A DNA stretch of 64,000 bases from Mesorhizobium sp. ES1-4 (GCF_020164745.1 NZ_JAIUGV010000009.1:1-64000); one strand, 5' to 3'. Shown: positions 45,484 through 55,350, counted from the stretch's first letter. Program-made: numbers and translations. Notes: a model not told the origin generated them from the letters alone.

Positions 45484-45897
45484 CGGCCGACCGACATCCT
45501 GCTCTTCCGCGAAAGCCTGCATTGGGTGAAGTCGCCCGAGCTGACCCTGGCGAAAGGCGACCCGGTGCCGTTCCTGTCCTTCGACGACAACTGCTTCTAT
45601 CGCCGTTGGGGGCTCGATCTCGGCCAGGACGAGGGAACGGTGTTCGAGATCGTGTTCGAATGTTCGAGCGCCGCCGGCATCATCGCCGGCGTGACCTCCG
45701 GGCTCGGCGTCGCGCTGCTCAGCCAGCGGCATCTGCAAGCCGGCATGGAGATCGTCGACAAACAGTTCCCCAAGCCTCCGGACCTGGCCTACATCATCCG
45801 CCGCGCCCGCAACGCCCGCAATCCTGCGCTGGAGACGCTGGTGAGGGAGATAGAGACAGAAGTGAGGCGCCACGGGACGCTGCAGATCGCGGTGTGA
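45484..45897 (+). pseudogene. LysR C-terminal fragment (duplicate of 41436-41849)
   Basis: The in-frame sequence encodes only the effector-domain C-terminus of the LysR regulator at 40959 (from RPTDILLFRESLHW to the stop). The DNA-binding half is missing, and the upstream 195 bp do not resemble LysR. All five base differences from the intact copy are synonymous. It could still be translated from an ATG at 45526 (123 residues), but could not bind DNA. Confidence 0.85.
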
Positions 45898-46147
45898 GGG
45901 GGAGAGCCGGAAGTTCTGGAGCAGGACGAAATTTCGGTCTCATTCCGCAATGTGCGGACCAATGCTGGATGTCAGCTTTGCGCCTGTTGTCGGCCGTTGA
46001 GATAAGCTTCGCCGTTTCCTGTAAGCAGGCATGGCCGGCCACCACGCTGGAGGTCGTGGTTGCGCGCCACGAGGGCTAACGTCCAACCGACCCTGCGCGA
46101 CTTGCAGCCCCCGGGAAGACGAACCCACCCGGCACCTACGGACCGGG

Positions 46148-48328
46148 CTACGAGGCTTTTCGCCATTTTTCCCCTGCAATCCAGCCCACCAGTTGATCGG
46201 CAGGCATCGGCCGGGCGAAAGCGAACCCCTGCAGAATGTCGCAGCCCAATTCTTGCAGAATCCGGGCTTGCTCGATCGTCTCGACGCCCTCGGCGACGAC
46301 TTTAATGCCAAGAGACCGTCCTATGTCGATGATGGAGGCAACCAGGCGCCGCTGTTCCGGCATGTGTGCGATGGGGTTGATGAGCTGGCGATCGATTTTA
46401 AAGTGACGCGGCCTGAGCTTGAGCAGGCTGACGATTGATGTATGGCCGGTGCCAAAATCGTCGATGTCGATACCTATGCCCATGTCCCTGAGTGCGTCGA
46501 TATTCCATGCGACCCCATCGTCAAGTTCGTCGAGGAAAATTGACTCGAGGAATTCGAAAGAGATTGCACCAGGCCTGATATTGAGTTCGCGAAGGCCGGG
46601 AATTAGGCGATCATCGCTCAGACGTCGGAACGAGACATTGACCGATACCGAGGGCACTGCGATGCCTTGGGATTGCCATTGGTCGAGGTCGACCATTGCC
46701 TGCTGCAGGATGCTGCGATCAATCGCTGCCAACACATTGAGATCCTCGGCGATCCTGAGGAACCGGATCGGGCTTAGGATGCCCTCCGTGGGATGATGCC
46801 AGCGCACAAGTGCTTCGACCCCAATGATATCGAGGGAAGTTGCATTGAGGAGCGGCTGATAATAGGGGTGGAATTCACCCTGCTCGATACCGCTGAGAAT
46901 TTCATCGGCCATATGCTTGGTCGTTTCAATTTCACTTTGCAGCGCCTTTGAAAAGAATTCATGGCGGTTGCGGCCGCGACCCTTAGCCCGATAGAGCGCT
47001 ATGTCGGCGTTTATCAGCTCGCGAGGCGTGTCGATGTCCGCGCCCGTCTCGAGGGCAATCCCTATGCTTGCGCCTAAGCGGCAAAAGTGCCCCTCGTATG
47101 GCACCGGCTGTCCGATCTCGGCGATGATCTGATCGGCCAAACCGGCGAGGCCTTGGACGTCTGCATCATTGAAACAGGCTATGACGAATTCGTCGCCACC
47201 GACGCGCGCGACGAAATGCTGCCCTGCGACCTTGGCATTTAAAAGCCGGGCAACGTGAACCAGCATGGCATCGCCGGCCGCGTGTCCCAGTGTGTCGTTA
47301 ATCTGCTTGAAGCGGTCCAGATCGATGTGGAGCAATGCCAAGCTATCGCCTGGAAGTCGCGACCGGTTGCGGTACTGGTTCAAGATTTGGTCGAGATAGC
47401 GCCGGTTGGGGAGCCCGGTCAGCGCATCATGGAGAGCCTGGGTTTCGATCCGCGCCTTAGCGGCTTCCAGTTCTACGTTGCGAGCCTCGGCAAGCGCCTT
47501 TGCCGTCGTGAGCCTCTCTTCCAAGGCGACTTCGTCGGTGATGTCCCAATTTGCGCCGATGAATTTTGGCGTGGCGCCATCGTCCTGAAAGTAAGTTGCG
47601 CGCGACCTAAGAGTGCGGATTTCACCGTCGGCCCTGATGATGCGGAATTTCGCGTTGAAGGTTCCCTTTTCCTCGATGGCGCGTGACATCGCCTCAAGGG
47701 TCTTTGCAGCATCTTCGGGATGGAGGGCATTCTCCCAGTCGGCGGCGTGAAGGGATTTCCGCCCACGCGGAATGCCAAAAATGTCATGCGCCCTGTCGTC
47801 CCAAAACAGCTCGCCAGTTTCCAGGTCCCCCTCAAACACGCCTATTTGGGAGGTGTCCAACGCCACTTGCAGGCGGCGCTCGCTTTTCGTAAGTGCCGCC
47901 TCAGCTCGCTTTCGGCGATCGATATCCACTGCCTGCACAGAGAGGTAACGAACCTGATTCTCGTCGCCAGGCATCAGTGACACGGAAGTCAGCGCCCAAA
48001 TGGTCTCGCCGTCTTTGCGGATGTACCGTCGCTCTGCCTGATAGCCCTGGATCTTACCGGTAATCAAATCTTCGGTCTGCGTGCGCGCCGTCGCCAAGTT
48101 GTCGGGATGAACTATTGCCGTGAAATGGATACCGACACACTCGCCGGCCGCGTACCCAAGCACATGGCTTCCGGCTCGATTGGCGTAGACTATCACCCCG
48201 TCAGTATTGAAAAGGAACGTCGGGATCGTTGCGTTTTCTACGAAATTGCGCAGCACCGCCTCGCCCCTGCCGAAACGGAAGGGCGTCACATTTGACCCAT
48301 TCAAGTTAGTTTCTGTTATTTCATTCAC
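46148..48328 (-). CDS. PAS-PAS-GGDEF-EAL cyclic di-GMP protein
   Basis: The 726-residue soluble protein begins with two PAS domains (residues about 20-140 and 150-270; VENATIPTFLFNTDGVIVYANRAG, FIGANWDITDEV). A GGDEF domain follows with an intact RVGGDEFVIA (about 385), and an EAL domain with VEALVRW, SFEFLESIF, IDIDDFGTGHTS, FKIDRQL and VAEGVETIEQA, so metal and catalytic residues of both look intact. It can probably make and break cyclic di-GMP under PAS-sensed signals. It is a single gene convergent with the LysR fragment. Confidence 0.93.
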   Translation of the reverse strand: MNEITETNLNGSNVTPFRFGRGEAVLRNFVENATIPTFLFNTDGVIVYANRAGSHVLGYAAGECVGIHFTAIVHPDNLATARTQTEDLITGKIQGYQAERRYIRKDGETIWALTSVSLMPGDENQVRYLSVQAVDIDRRKRAEAALTKSERRLQVALDTSQIGVFEGDLETGELFWDDRAHDIFGIPRGRKSLHAADWENALHPEDAAKTLEAMSRAIEEKGTFNAKFRIIRADGEIRTLRSRATYFQDDGATPKFIGANWDITDEVALEERLTTAKALAEARNVELEAAKARIETQALHDALTGLPNRRYLDQILNQYRNRSRLPGDSLALLHIDLDRFKQINDTLGHAAGDAMLVHVARLLNAKVAGQHFVARVGGDEFVIACFNDADVQGLAGLADQIIAEIGQPVPYEGHFCRLGASIGIALETGADIDTPRELINADIALYRAKGRGRNRHEFFSKALQSEIETTKHMADEILSGIEQGEFHPYYQPLLNATSLDIIGVEALVRWHHPTEGILSPIRFLRIAEDLNVLAAIDRSILQQAMVDLDQWQSQGIAVPSVSVNVSFRRLSDDRLIPGLRELNIRPGAISFEFLESIFLDELDDGVAWNIDALRDMGIGIDIDDFGTGHTSIVSLLKLRPRHFKIDRQLINPIAHMPEQRRLVASIIDIGRSLGIKVVAEGVETIEQARILQELGCDILQGFAFARPMPADQLVGWIAGEKWRKAS

Positions 48329-48485
48329 GCCAAAACCATGTCTTATAAATCTTAAGAATGACTCACCTCTGACGGTCTATATTTGCCGTTTTACCGTTGA
48401 GCGGGCCAGAGTTTAGGCAAGACTCGCTGGAAAGGTACTACGCCTGCCTGCAGCAGCGAGACCGCCAGCGCGAGTTCCAAAAGCA

Positions 48486-48647
48486 TCAAGGGCGCACTGT
48501 CGGCCATTTCGCGATTTCGACGACCTTCGCCCGCAGTTCCTCGGTGATTTCTGTGCCGACGCCAATGACGCGCGAGATCAGTCAGATTGCAAAGGCGACG
48601 ACGATCGAGATGATCGTCACGATCCAAAAGGGGCGACGATGATCCAC
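48486..48647 (-). pseudogene. Small membrane protein with in-frame stop
   Basis: A minus-strand frame from GTG 48647 reads VDHRRPFWIVTIISIVVAFAI, then TGA (48582-48584), and then stays open in the same frame as LISRVIGVGTEITEELRAKVVEIAKW to TGA at 48486. The helix followed by an amphipathic tail looks like one small membrane protein of about 53 residues; a TGG-to-TGA change would explain the stop. The start is weak (no ribosome site). Possibly decaying, possibly noise. Confidence 0.35.
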
Positions 48648-48681
48648 GAGGAGAGCAGAAACCGTTCGCCGTCCCAAGTCC

Positions 48682-49599
48682 TCACGGACGAACGCGGATG
48701 ATCGTCTTCCCCGTGCGTCGCTCGGTCGCGTTGAACGTGGCGACGGCATCGTCGAGGGCGGAAACGTTGCCGATGTTCGTCCGCAGTCGTCCGTCCCGCA
48801 CCCGCTGGACGATCTCACTCAATTGGGCACGATCGGACTCGACAACGAAGTCAACGGCCAGGCCATCCGCAGGCCGCGCCTCGGCCGGGCCGACGACGGT
48901 CACCAGCGTTCCTCCGGCCCGAATCAGGGCTGCGGACCGCTTTTGAATGTCGCCGCCGATGACATCGAACACCAGATCGACTCCGCCTATGTCTTCCAGG
49001 GCGTCGTTCTCGAGATCGACGAATTCATTTGCGCCGAAGTCGAGCGCCTTCTGACGGTCGGCGGCACGTCCGGTGCCGATGACATAGGCTCCGGCCTCTC
49101 GTGCGAGTTGCGTCACCATCGACCCGACTGCGCCAGCCGCGCCGTGAGCGAGGACGCTCTGGCCCGCCTGGAGGCGGCCGTGCTGAAACAGTCCCTGCCA
49201 CGCGGTCAGGCCCGAGATTGGCAGGCTCGCGCCCACCGTGAAGTCGACGTCGCCCGGAAGTGGCGCGAGGTTGCGTGCTTCCATGGCTACGTACTCCGCC
49301 AGCGTGCCGTCACGATGCCAGTCCGCGAGGCCGAACACCCGCTGCCCCACGGACAGTCCCGTCGTGCCATAGCCTAGAACGGTGACCACTCCGGCCAGTT
49401 CGTGTCCAGGGATCGATGGTGTCCGGTCATGATCGCGGCGGTCGGCCCAGGTCGAAGGCCACTCCATCTCAGTCGGGACGAATCCTGACGCATGAACCTG
49501 AACGACGACGTCGTTTATCGCTGGCTGCGGCTCGGGCCGCTCCACCAGCTTCATCCCAGCCGTCCCCGCAGCCTGATCCGTTACCACAATTGCTTTCAT
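48682..49599 (-). CDS. Zinc-free medium-chain oxidoreductase (quinone-reductase-like)
   Basis: The 305-residue MDR superfamily enzyme has the GroES-like domain with IPGHELAGVVTVLGYGTTGL and the Rossmann NADPH loop AHGAAGAVGSMVTQLAREAG. Zinc-ligand Cys residues are absent, as in quinone oxidoreductase/zeta-crystallin relatives. It reduces quinones or enones with NADPH. ATG 49599 is preceded by gaggag. It is a stand-alone minus-strand gene. Confidence 0.88.
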   Translation of the reverse strand: MKAIVVTDQAAGTAGMKLVERPEPQPAINDVVVQVHASGFVPTEMEWPSTWADRRDHDRTPSIPGHELAGVVTVLGYGTTGLSVGQRVFGLADWHRDGTLAEYVAMEARNLAPLPGDVDFTVGASLPISGLTAWQGLFQHGRLQAGQSVLAHGAAGAVGSMVTQLAREAGAYVIGTGRAADRQKALDFGANEFVDLENDALEDIGGVDLVFDVIGGDIQKRSAALIRAGGTLVTVVGPAEARPADGLAVDFVVESDRAQLSEIVQRVRDGRLRTNIGNVSALDDAVATFNATERRTGKTIIRVRP

Positions 49600-49913
49600 C
49601 GGAATTGTCTCCTCTGTCGTTTGTCTCTTTGGTGGAAATCCTGCAGCGGTGGAATGCCCGTTCGACGTCTCATGCCAGGGGCCATGGGTGGCGTAGTACG
49701 CCGGCAGGGGCGACGTCCGTCGCCCTCATAATCTCCGGCATAAGCTGATCAGCCATCCAGGGTCATGAACCCTTCAAGCGCCTCAGAAGAAGGTTAACAG
49801 GCTTTCTGCGTAGCTTACCCTAAATCCGGACGGTACGCTGCCGGCCCGATTCCGGTCCTTCACATATCTCCGCCAAGCGCCTGCAATCGATGCCACCGCC
49901 TTCGCCGCCCCCT
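49600..49913. other. Intergenic region, no gene seen
   Basis: 314 bp between two minus-strand genes. It holds the promoter and leader of the oxidoreductase gene next to 49600. I see no convincing small gene, repeat or terminator. The stretch at 49760-49840 is less GC-rich than its surroundings. Confidence 0.4.
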
Positions 49914-51572
49914 TCACCCCTTCCGCTTCTCGACCTCCGCCTTCCGCAGCAAGAACCGCTGGATCTTCCCGCTCGGTGTCTTCGGCAATTCCTCGACGAA
50001 GTCGATCTCGCGGGGATAGGCATGGGCCGAGAGGCGTTTGCGGACATGCTGGGCGAGTTCCTCGGCCAGTTCCGGGCTGCCCTTGTAGGCGGGCGCCAGG
50101 ATGACGAAGGCCTTGACGATTTCGGTGCGCTGCGGATCGGGCACGCCGACCACCGCCGCCTCGTTGACCGCGGGGTGTTCGATCAGCGCGCTTTCGACGT
50201 CGAAGGGGCCGATGCGGTAGCCCGACGAGGTGATGACGTCGTCGGCGCGGCCGATGAAGGAGACCGAGCCGTCCGGTTCGTATTCCACCGTGTCGCCCGT
50301 GCGGTAGTAGCCGTCTGAAATGGCCGGCGTTTCCGCCTGATGATAGCCGCCGAACCAGCGCAGCGGCGAGTTGGCGATGTCGACGGCAAGCACGCCTGGC
50401 TGGTTGGGGCCGAGTTCGTTGCCGGCCTCGTCCAGCACCACCATGCGGTAGCCCGGCATGGCAAAGCCGGCCGAGCCCATGCGTACGGGATGGGCAAGCC
50501 CATGGTGATTGTTGACCATCATGCCGTTCTCGGTCTGGCCGTAATGGTCGTGAATGGGCGCGGCGAGATGGGCGTCGAACCAGCGGATCACTTCCGGGTT
50601 GAGCGGCTCGCCGGCGCTGCTCACCACGCGCAGCCGGCCTTTTGCACGCGTGGCGGCGTCAGGGCCCTCGGCGAGCAGCAGGCGGAAGGCGGTGGGCGAG
50701 CCGGCGAGGCTGGTGACTCCGAGCCGCTCGATGACGTCATAGGTGCTGCTGGCGGTGAAGGCGCCCTCGTTCAAGCTGGTGGCGATGCCGAGCAGCAGGG
50801 GTCCCGTGATGGCGTAATAGAGGCCATAGGCCCAGCCCGGATCGGCGATGTTCCAGAAGACGTCGTCGGGGCGCAGCCCGATCGCATCGCGCATGTAGGC
50901 GCCGAAGGCCATGAGCGCATTGAGCGGCACCGGCACGCCCTTGGGCAGGCCCGTGGTGCCCGAGGTCGACATCATCATGAATAGGTCTTCGCCCTTGCGC
51001 ATCACCGGCTCGCAGCTGGGGGAGGCGGCGGCGAGGGCGGCGCGGAAATCGATGTCGCCCGGGGGCAGGGCCTCGCCCGCACCGAGGATGGTGGCGATCC
51101 GCGGAGGGCTCGCGATGTCGTCGAGCTTGCCGCGATTGGCCGGATTGGTCGCCACCAGCCTGGCGCCGCTATAGCCCAGGCGATGCTCGATGGCCTTCGG
51201 GCCGAAGGCAGTGAACAGCGGCTGGTAGACGGCGCCTATGCGCCAGGTGCCGAGGATCAGCGCCACCAGTTCGGGAATGCGCGGCAGCATGCCGGCGACG
51301 ACATCGCCGGGGCCGACACCCAGCTCCTTCAGCAGGTTGCCGACACGACCGGACATGTCGTCCAGGTCCTCGAAGCTGAACTCGCTGAGTTCACCGGCGG
51401 CCGAGATGGCGCGCAGCGCCAGCCGGTTCTGGCCGGTGTGCCGGCCGCAGCATTCGACATAGGCGTTGATGCCGGTCGCAGGGTCGCCTTGCAGTCTGGC
51501 GACCTCGTCCTCGATGCGAAAGCCCGCGACGGCATCGTCATAGCGCGGCAAGCCGGTTTCAATCCTGGTCAA
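49914..51572 (-). CDS. AMP-forming acyl-CoA synthetase (acetyl-CoA-synthetase-like)
   Basis: This 552-residue adenylate-forming enzyme has the P-loop-like MMSTSGTTGLPKGVPV, then DPGWAYGLYYAITGPLLLG, HYGQTENGMM, the hinge region GYYRTGDTVEYEPDGSVSFIGRADDVI, and the catalytic C-terminal lysine in LPKTPSGKIQRFLLR. It activates a carboxylic acid to its CoA thioester through an acyl-AMP, medium- or short-chain by overall resemblance. TTG 51572 follows ggggagg at the right distance and is preferred to the longer frame from 51611. Confidence 0.9.
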   Translation of the reverse strand: MTRIETGLPRYDDAVAGFRIEDEVARLQGDPATGINAYVECCGRHTGQNRLALRAISAAGELSEFSFEDLDDMSGRVGNLLKELGVGPGDVVAGMLPRIPELVALILGTWRIGAVYQPLFTAFGPKAIEHRLGYSGARLVATNPANRGKLDDIASPPRIATILGAGEALPPGDIDFRAALAAASPSCEPVMRKGEDLFMMMSTSGTTGLPKGVPVPLNALMAFGAYMRDAIGLRPDDVFWNIADPGWAYGLYYAITGPLLLGIATSLNEGAFTASSTYDVIERLGVTSLAGSPTAFRLLLAEGPDAATRAKGRLRVVSSAGEPLNPEVIRWFDAHLAAPIHDHYGQTENGMMVNNHHGLAHPVRMGSAGFAMPGYRMVVLDEAGNELGPNQPGVLAVDIANSPLRWFGGYHQAETPAISDGYYRTGDTVEYEPDGSVSFIGRADDVITSSGYRIGPFDVESALIEHPAVNEAAVVGVPDPQRTEIVKAFVILAPAYKGSPELAEELAQHVRKRLSAHAYPREIDFVEELPKTPSGKIQRFLLRKAEVEKRKG

Positions 51573-51704
51573 GGCAATCCTCCCCTGGCGGCGCCCCCTC
51601 GCATGGCGCACTGTCGCCGTGACAATGGCATCACATGGCGCCGATGGGCAACGATCGACGCCCCATCTCGTTGTCGAGGGCGTCGGCGGGGCTAGGACGG
51701 GTCC

Positions 51705-52982
51705 CTACTTCTTCAACGCAACGTCGAGCAGGGCGAGCGACATCCCTCCCAACAAATCGAACGCTCTTTGCATTTCGGCTGTTCCTTCGTCCGTGGCTTT
51801 CACGCCGCCCGGATCGCGATTTGGCGACGGCGGCGCCACGGTCGTCATCAAGCCGATGCTCTTCGTGACTTCGATATAGCAGATGCCGTGCGAGACGCGG
51901 TCTCCGAAGTGCTGCACGCAACCGAAATCGACCACCCGTTTTTCTCCATCCTTGGTCGTGAACGTCGCCTGCGACTTCCTGTCGAGATGGTCGGCGCCGC
52001 CTTCCTCGCGCGACCTCTTGTCGGCCATCGCCTCCATTTGCGCGAATACGTCCGATCCGTCGACATGGTAGAGATCGACGACATCCGCTTCCGGGCTGGC
52101 CGGATCGGTCACCGTCGCCGTGCACCTGATCTTGCTGTCGCCAGCCAGGCGGCCGCAGGTGAAAGTCCCCTGGAAACTGAAATTATTGCCCGTCTGGCCA
52201 TTGATGTTGCCGATGCCTTCCGACAGGGCACCGTTCAGCGCCTCCTCGTTCACGCCGAATGAGTCGAGCGGGGAGATCGGTATGTTCTGCGACGTCGATG
52301 GCTGCACGGCCTCGGCGCGCGGTGCTGCCGCCTTTATGTGCCAGTCCGAAGTATCGACATCGCGATTTCCCTCCAGGATGGCAGCCACGAGCGCGCCGGC
52401 GCCGCCGAGCTTGGCCGTTAGCTGGTCGAGCGTTTTCTCGTCGGGTTCGCCGGTAACCGGCAAGCCTGCCTGGCTTTGAAACGACCTCAACGCGCTCTTT
52501 GTGTCCGATCCCGCGTGGGCGTCGATCCGGCCCTTGTAGTAACCCAGCTTGAGCAGCAGGACCTGCGCGAAAATCGTGCGGTCAAACAGCGCGTTGTCCT
52601 CCTGGCCGATGGACTGATTGCGCTCGGAGAAGGTGGTTTGCGTGTGGCACAAGCCTTTCACCGCGAAGGTGCATGCCAATTGGGCCTGAATGCGCGCATT
52701 GACCTCCATGGAGGCCTCACAGGCTATGCCATAGCCGCCATTGTCGCCCGTGGCGACCGCCCCCCATCCGCCCTGGCATTCCAAGGCCAGTTGGCAATTG
52801 ACGCCTTCTGCTCCCTTGCACTGCTCGAGCGCGCATTTGCGCGCGGCTTCTCTGCTTGTGTAGCCGGAGCACCAACCATAGGACTCATCATCGCCGAAGA
52901 AGACCGCGCCGGCCGCCAGAGTGCTGCGGGCCGGCAAGAGACCAAGCAGAAGACAGCCAAGCATAAGGCAGAGGCGCTTCAT
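51705..52982 (-). CDS. Exported protein with DUF4189-like and peptidoglycan-binding-like domains
   Basis: The 425-residue precursor has a Sec signal (KRLCLMLGCLLLGLLPARSTLA). The first mature region (FFGDDESYGWCSGYTSREAARKCALEQCKGAEG, ..CQGGWGAVA) matches the Cys-rich DUF4189 pattern. It is followed by a peptidoglycan-binding-1-like helix set (LLKLGYYKGRIDAHAGSDTKSALRSFQSQAGLPVTG). The C-terminal 170 residues include a beta-rich unit with two Cys (CVQHFGDRVSHGICYIEVTK) of unknown function. It is probably periplasmic, near the cell wall. Confidence 0.75.
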   Translation of the reverse strand: MKRLCLMLGCLLLGLLPARSTLAAGAVFFGDDESYGWCSGYTSREAARKCALEQCKGAEGVNCQLALECQGGWGAVATGDNGGYGIACEASMEVNARIQAQLACTFAVKGLCHTQTTFSERNQSIGQEDNALFDRTIFAQVLLLKLGYYKGRIDAHAGSDTKSALRSFQSQAGLPVTGEPDEKTLDQLTAKLGGAGALVAAILEGNRDVDTSDWHIKAAAPRAEAVQPSTSQNIPISPLDSFGVNEEALNGALSEGIGNINGQTGNNFSFQGTFTCGRLAGDSKIRCTATVTDPASPEADVVDLYHVDGSDVFAQMEAMADKRSREEGGADHLDRKSQATFTTKDGEKRVVDFGCVQHFGDRVSHGICYIEVTKSIGLMTTVAPPSPNRDPGGVKATDEGTAEMQRAFDLLGGMSLALLDVALKK

Positions 52983-53339
52983 CGCAGCCTCCGATTTGCG
53001 TCTCTGAACATCTTTCGCAGGCTGTGACGGCGGCGGCCGTATTCGGCGATGCCACGGCCGAACGGGTGAGGCCGCTCAAGCGTCGGGAGCATCAATCTGC
53101 TCATGGCGACCAGACCTGACTAGGTCCGCCTTTTGCGGCCTGGGTTTCGGGCAAGCGTGTGTTTGCCTTGCCAGACATCATCTCACGGCCGCCGGCTCGC
53201 GTCCCCCTTCATAGTGATGAAGACCGCTGCATTTGCGGCGCCTCGATGTCGGGTCGGTCGAAGCCGCGGCAGAGGAGGCACGCCGCGCAGCGCCTGGCCG
53301 GCCCGAGCGCGGCGGACAGGGGCCGGATCGCGGGGCCGC
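52983..53339. other. Intergenic region, no gene seen
   Basis: 357 bp between the DUF4189-like gene start and the end of the next LysR gene, both on the minus strand. It should contain the promoter of the DUF4189-like gene at its left end. Several short open frames exist but show neither ribosome sites nor family motifs. No repeat family recognised. Confidence 0.4.
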
Positions 53340-54248
53340 TCACAGATTCGCCTCGGCGAAGATGCGCGCCGCCCAGTCGAGGAAGACGCGCAGGCGCGGC
53401 GAGAGCTGCCGGTTCTGCGGATAGAGCGCCGTGAGCGGCGTCGGCGAGGGCGGGTAGCCGGCCAGCACTTCGACCAGCTTTCCCTCGGCGAGGTCCTTCT
53501 CGAAGCGATAGCGCGGCGCCTGGATAAGGCCGAGCCCGAGCCGCGCCAGATCGGCGGCGGTGTCGGAATTGTTGGCGGCGACACGGCCCGGCAGCCGCAC
53601 CTCAACAGTCTTGCCGCCGACGGTGAACTCGAAGGGCAGCACCTCGCCGGTGCGCGACGAAACGAAGCCCACCGCCTGGTGGCCGTCGAGCGCGTCGGGG
53701 GAAGTGGGCGTGCCGTGGCGTTCGAGATAGGCAGGGCTGGCGCAGGTCATCTCGCGGATGACAGCCAGGCGTCGCATGATCATGCCGCTGTCGCGCGGCT
53801 CGCCGACGCGGACAACACAGTCGACGCCCTCGCGCACGAGGTCGACCAGCCGGTCGCCCTGGCCGATCTGCAGGTCGATGCGGGGAAAGCGGACAAGGAA
53901 CTCCGGCAGGCGCGGCAGCAGGAATGTGCGGGTGAGCAGCGTGCTGGCGTCGATGCGCAGCAGGCCGAAGGGCTCGGCGTTGCGGAAGGCTGCCTCGGCA
54001 TCCTCGATCTCGGCCAGGATCGACAGGCAGCGCCGGTAATAGGCCTCGCCGTCCTGCGTGGCGTTCACCTGCCGCGTCGTTCGTTCCAGGAGCCGTGCGC
54101 CGAGATGCTCTTCGAGCCGCCGGACCGCCTCCGTCGCGGTTGAACGCGGCAGGCCGAGATCGGCGGCGGCGGCGGTGAAGCTGCGCCGCTCCAGAACACG
54201 AACGAAGAGCCGCATCGTATCCAGACGATCCATGGTGTTTGTTCGCAT
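53340..54248 (-). CDS. LysR family regulator of the divergent SDR gene
   Basis: This 302-residue LysR protein has a wHTH (DRLDTMRLFVRVLERRSFTAAAADLGLPRSTATEAVRRLEEHL) and an effector domain from about residue 95 (GLLRIDASTLLTRTFLLPRLPEF). It belongs to the common CrgA-like branch. ATG 54248 is the longest start and ATG 54233 (MDRLDTM) the family-like one. It is divergent from an SDR gene across 88 bp, so it very likely regulates that gene and the tautomerase after it. Confidence 0.9.
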   Translation of the reverse strand: MRTNTMDRLDTMRLFVRVLERRSFTAAAADLGLPRSTATEAVRRLEEHLGARLLERTTRQVNATQDGEAYYRRCLSILAEIEDAEAAFRNAEPFGLLRIDASTLLTRTFLLPRLPEFLVRFPRIDLQIGQGDRLVDLVREGVDCVVRVGEPRDSGMIMRRLAVIREMTCASPAYLERHGTPTSPDALDGHQAVGFVSSRTGEVLPFEFTVGGKTVEVRLPGRVAANNSDTAADLARLGLGLIQAPRYRFEKDLAEGKLVEVLAGYPPSPTPLTALYPQNRQLSPRLRVFLDWAARIFAEANL

Positions 54249-54336
54249 TTTCCGAATAGTGATGTCAAATGACGGCTGATTATCCGGCGATCAGCCGGGC
54301 CTATATCCGTGTCACCAGCAACACGGAGAGACTTCC

Positions 54337-55077
54337 ATGACCAATCAGCAGACCAGGGCGGCGATCGTGACCGGCGCCTCCAGGGGCATCGGCGCGGCGA
54401 TCGCGCGGCGGCTCGCCCGCGACGGCGTGGCCGTCGTCGTCAACTATGCGCGGGGCCGCGCGGACGCCGAAGCGCTTGTCGGCGCGATCGAAGCGGATGG
54501 CGGCAAGGCAATCGCGGTGCAGGCCGATATCGCCGATCCGGCCGGCATCGCCAGCCTTTTCGATGCCGGCGAGAAGGCGTTCGGCGGCGTCGATATCCTC
54601 GTCAACAATGCCGGCATCATGAAGACGTCGCCGATCGCTGCGACCGACGACGCTTCGTTCGACGCGCAGGTCGCGGTCAATCTCGGCGGTGTGTTCCGTG
54701 GCATGCGCGAAGGCGCGCGGCGGCTTCGCGAGGGCGGCCGCATCATCAACTTCTCCAGCAGCGTCGTCGGCTTTCTGCAGCCGGGCTACGGCGTCTACGC
54801 CGCCACCAAGGCGGCCGTCGAGGCGATGACGCACATCCTGGCCAAGGAGCTTGGCGCGCGCGGCGTGACCGTCAACGCGGTGGCGCCAGGTCCGGTCGAG
54901 ACGGCGCTGTTCCTCGACGGCAAGAGCGAGGCCCAGATCGAGGCGATCACCAGGATGATCCCGCTCGGCCGGCTCGGCCAGTCCGACGACATTGCCGGCC
55001 TGGTCTCGTTCCTGGTCGGGCCGGACGGTGGCTGGGTCAACGGACAAGTGATCCGCGCCAATGGCGGCGCGATCTGA
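54337..55077 (+). CDS. Short-chain dehydrogenase/reductase
   Basis: This 246-residue classical SDR has the NAD(P) motif TGASRGIGAAIARRLA, NNAG at LVNNAGIMKT, the catalytic Ser-Tyr-Lys set (INFSSS, YGVYAATKAAVEA) and a PG motif AVAPGPVETALF. It oxidises or reduces an alcohol/ketone; substrate unknown. Start ATG 54337 with ggagag upstream. The small tautomerase gene follows 60 bp downstream in the likely same unit. Confidence 0.92.
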   Translation: MTNQQTRAAIVTGASRGIGAAIARRLARDGVAVVVNYARGRADAEALVGAIEADGGKAIAVQADIADPAGIASLFDAGEKAFGGVDILVNNAGIMKTSPIAATDDASFDAQVAVNLGGVFRGMREGARRLREGGRIINFSSSVVGFLQPGYGVYAATKAAVEAMTHILAKELGARGVTVNAVAPGPVETALFLDGKSEAQIEAITRMIPLGRLGQSDDIAGLVSFLVGPDGGWVNGQVIRANGGAI

Positions 55078-55137
55078 GGCGACGGCCTGCTTCACTCCAA
55101 ATCCAGAAATCCAGCCTTAAAAATAAAGGAAACGATC

Positions 55138-55350
55138 ATGCCATTCGCCAATATCAAAATGCCGCAAGCGGCTCTCTCCAAGGCGCAGAAGGAAGACCTC
55201 ATCCATCGAACCACAGCCATGTTCGTCGACTTTTTCGGTGAGGGTGTGCGCCCTTACACGATGGTGCTCGTGGAGGAGATCGCCGATGGCGGCTATGGCC
55301 GGGCGGACGAGGTTTTCATCGTGCCGGATGCCCATCGCACCAGGGACTAG
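55138..55350 (+). CDS. 4-oxalocrotonate tautomerase family protein
   Basis: The 70-residue monomer starts MPFANIKMPQAALSKAQKEDLIHR and after Met removal exposes Pro-1, the catalytic base of the family. It continues with PYTMVLVEEIADGGYGRADEV, as in the tautomerase fold. Such enzymes shift double bonds in keto-enol acids. Ribosome site aaggaaa. It follows the SDR gene. Confidence 0.88.
   Translation: MPFANIKMPQAALSKAQKEDLIHRTTAMFVDFFGEGVRPYTMVLVEEIADGGYGRADEVFIVPDAHRTRD

Noticed and set aside
53233..53424. Short Ala/Arg-rich frame overlapping the end of the LysR gene
   Set aside because: It overlaps a sure gene on the other strand and has random-like composition.
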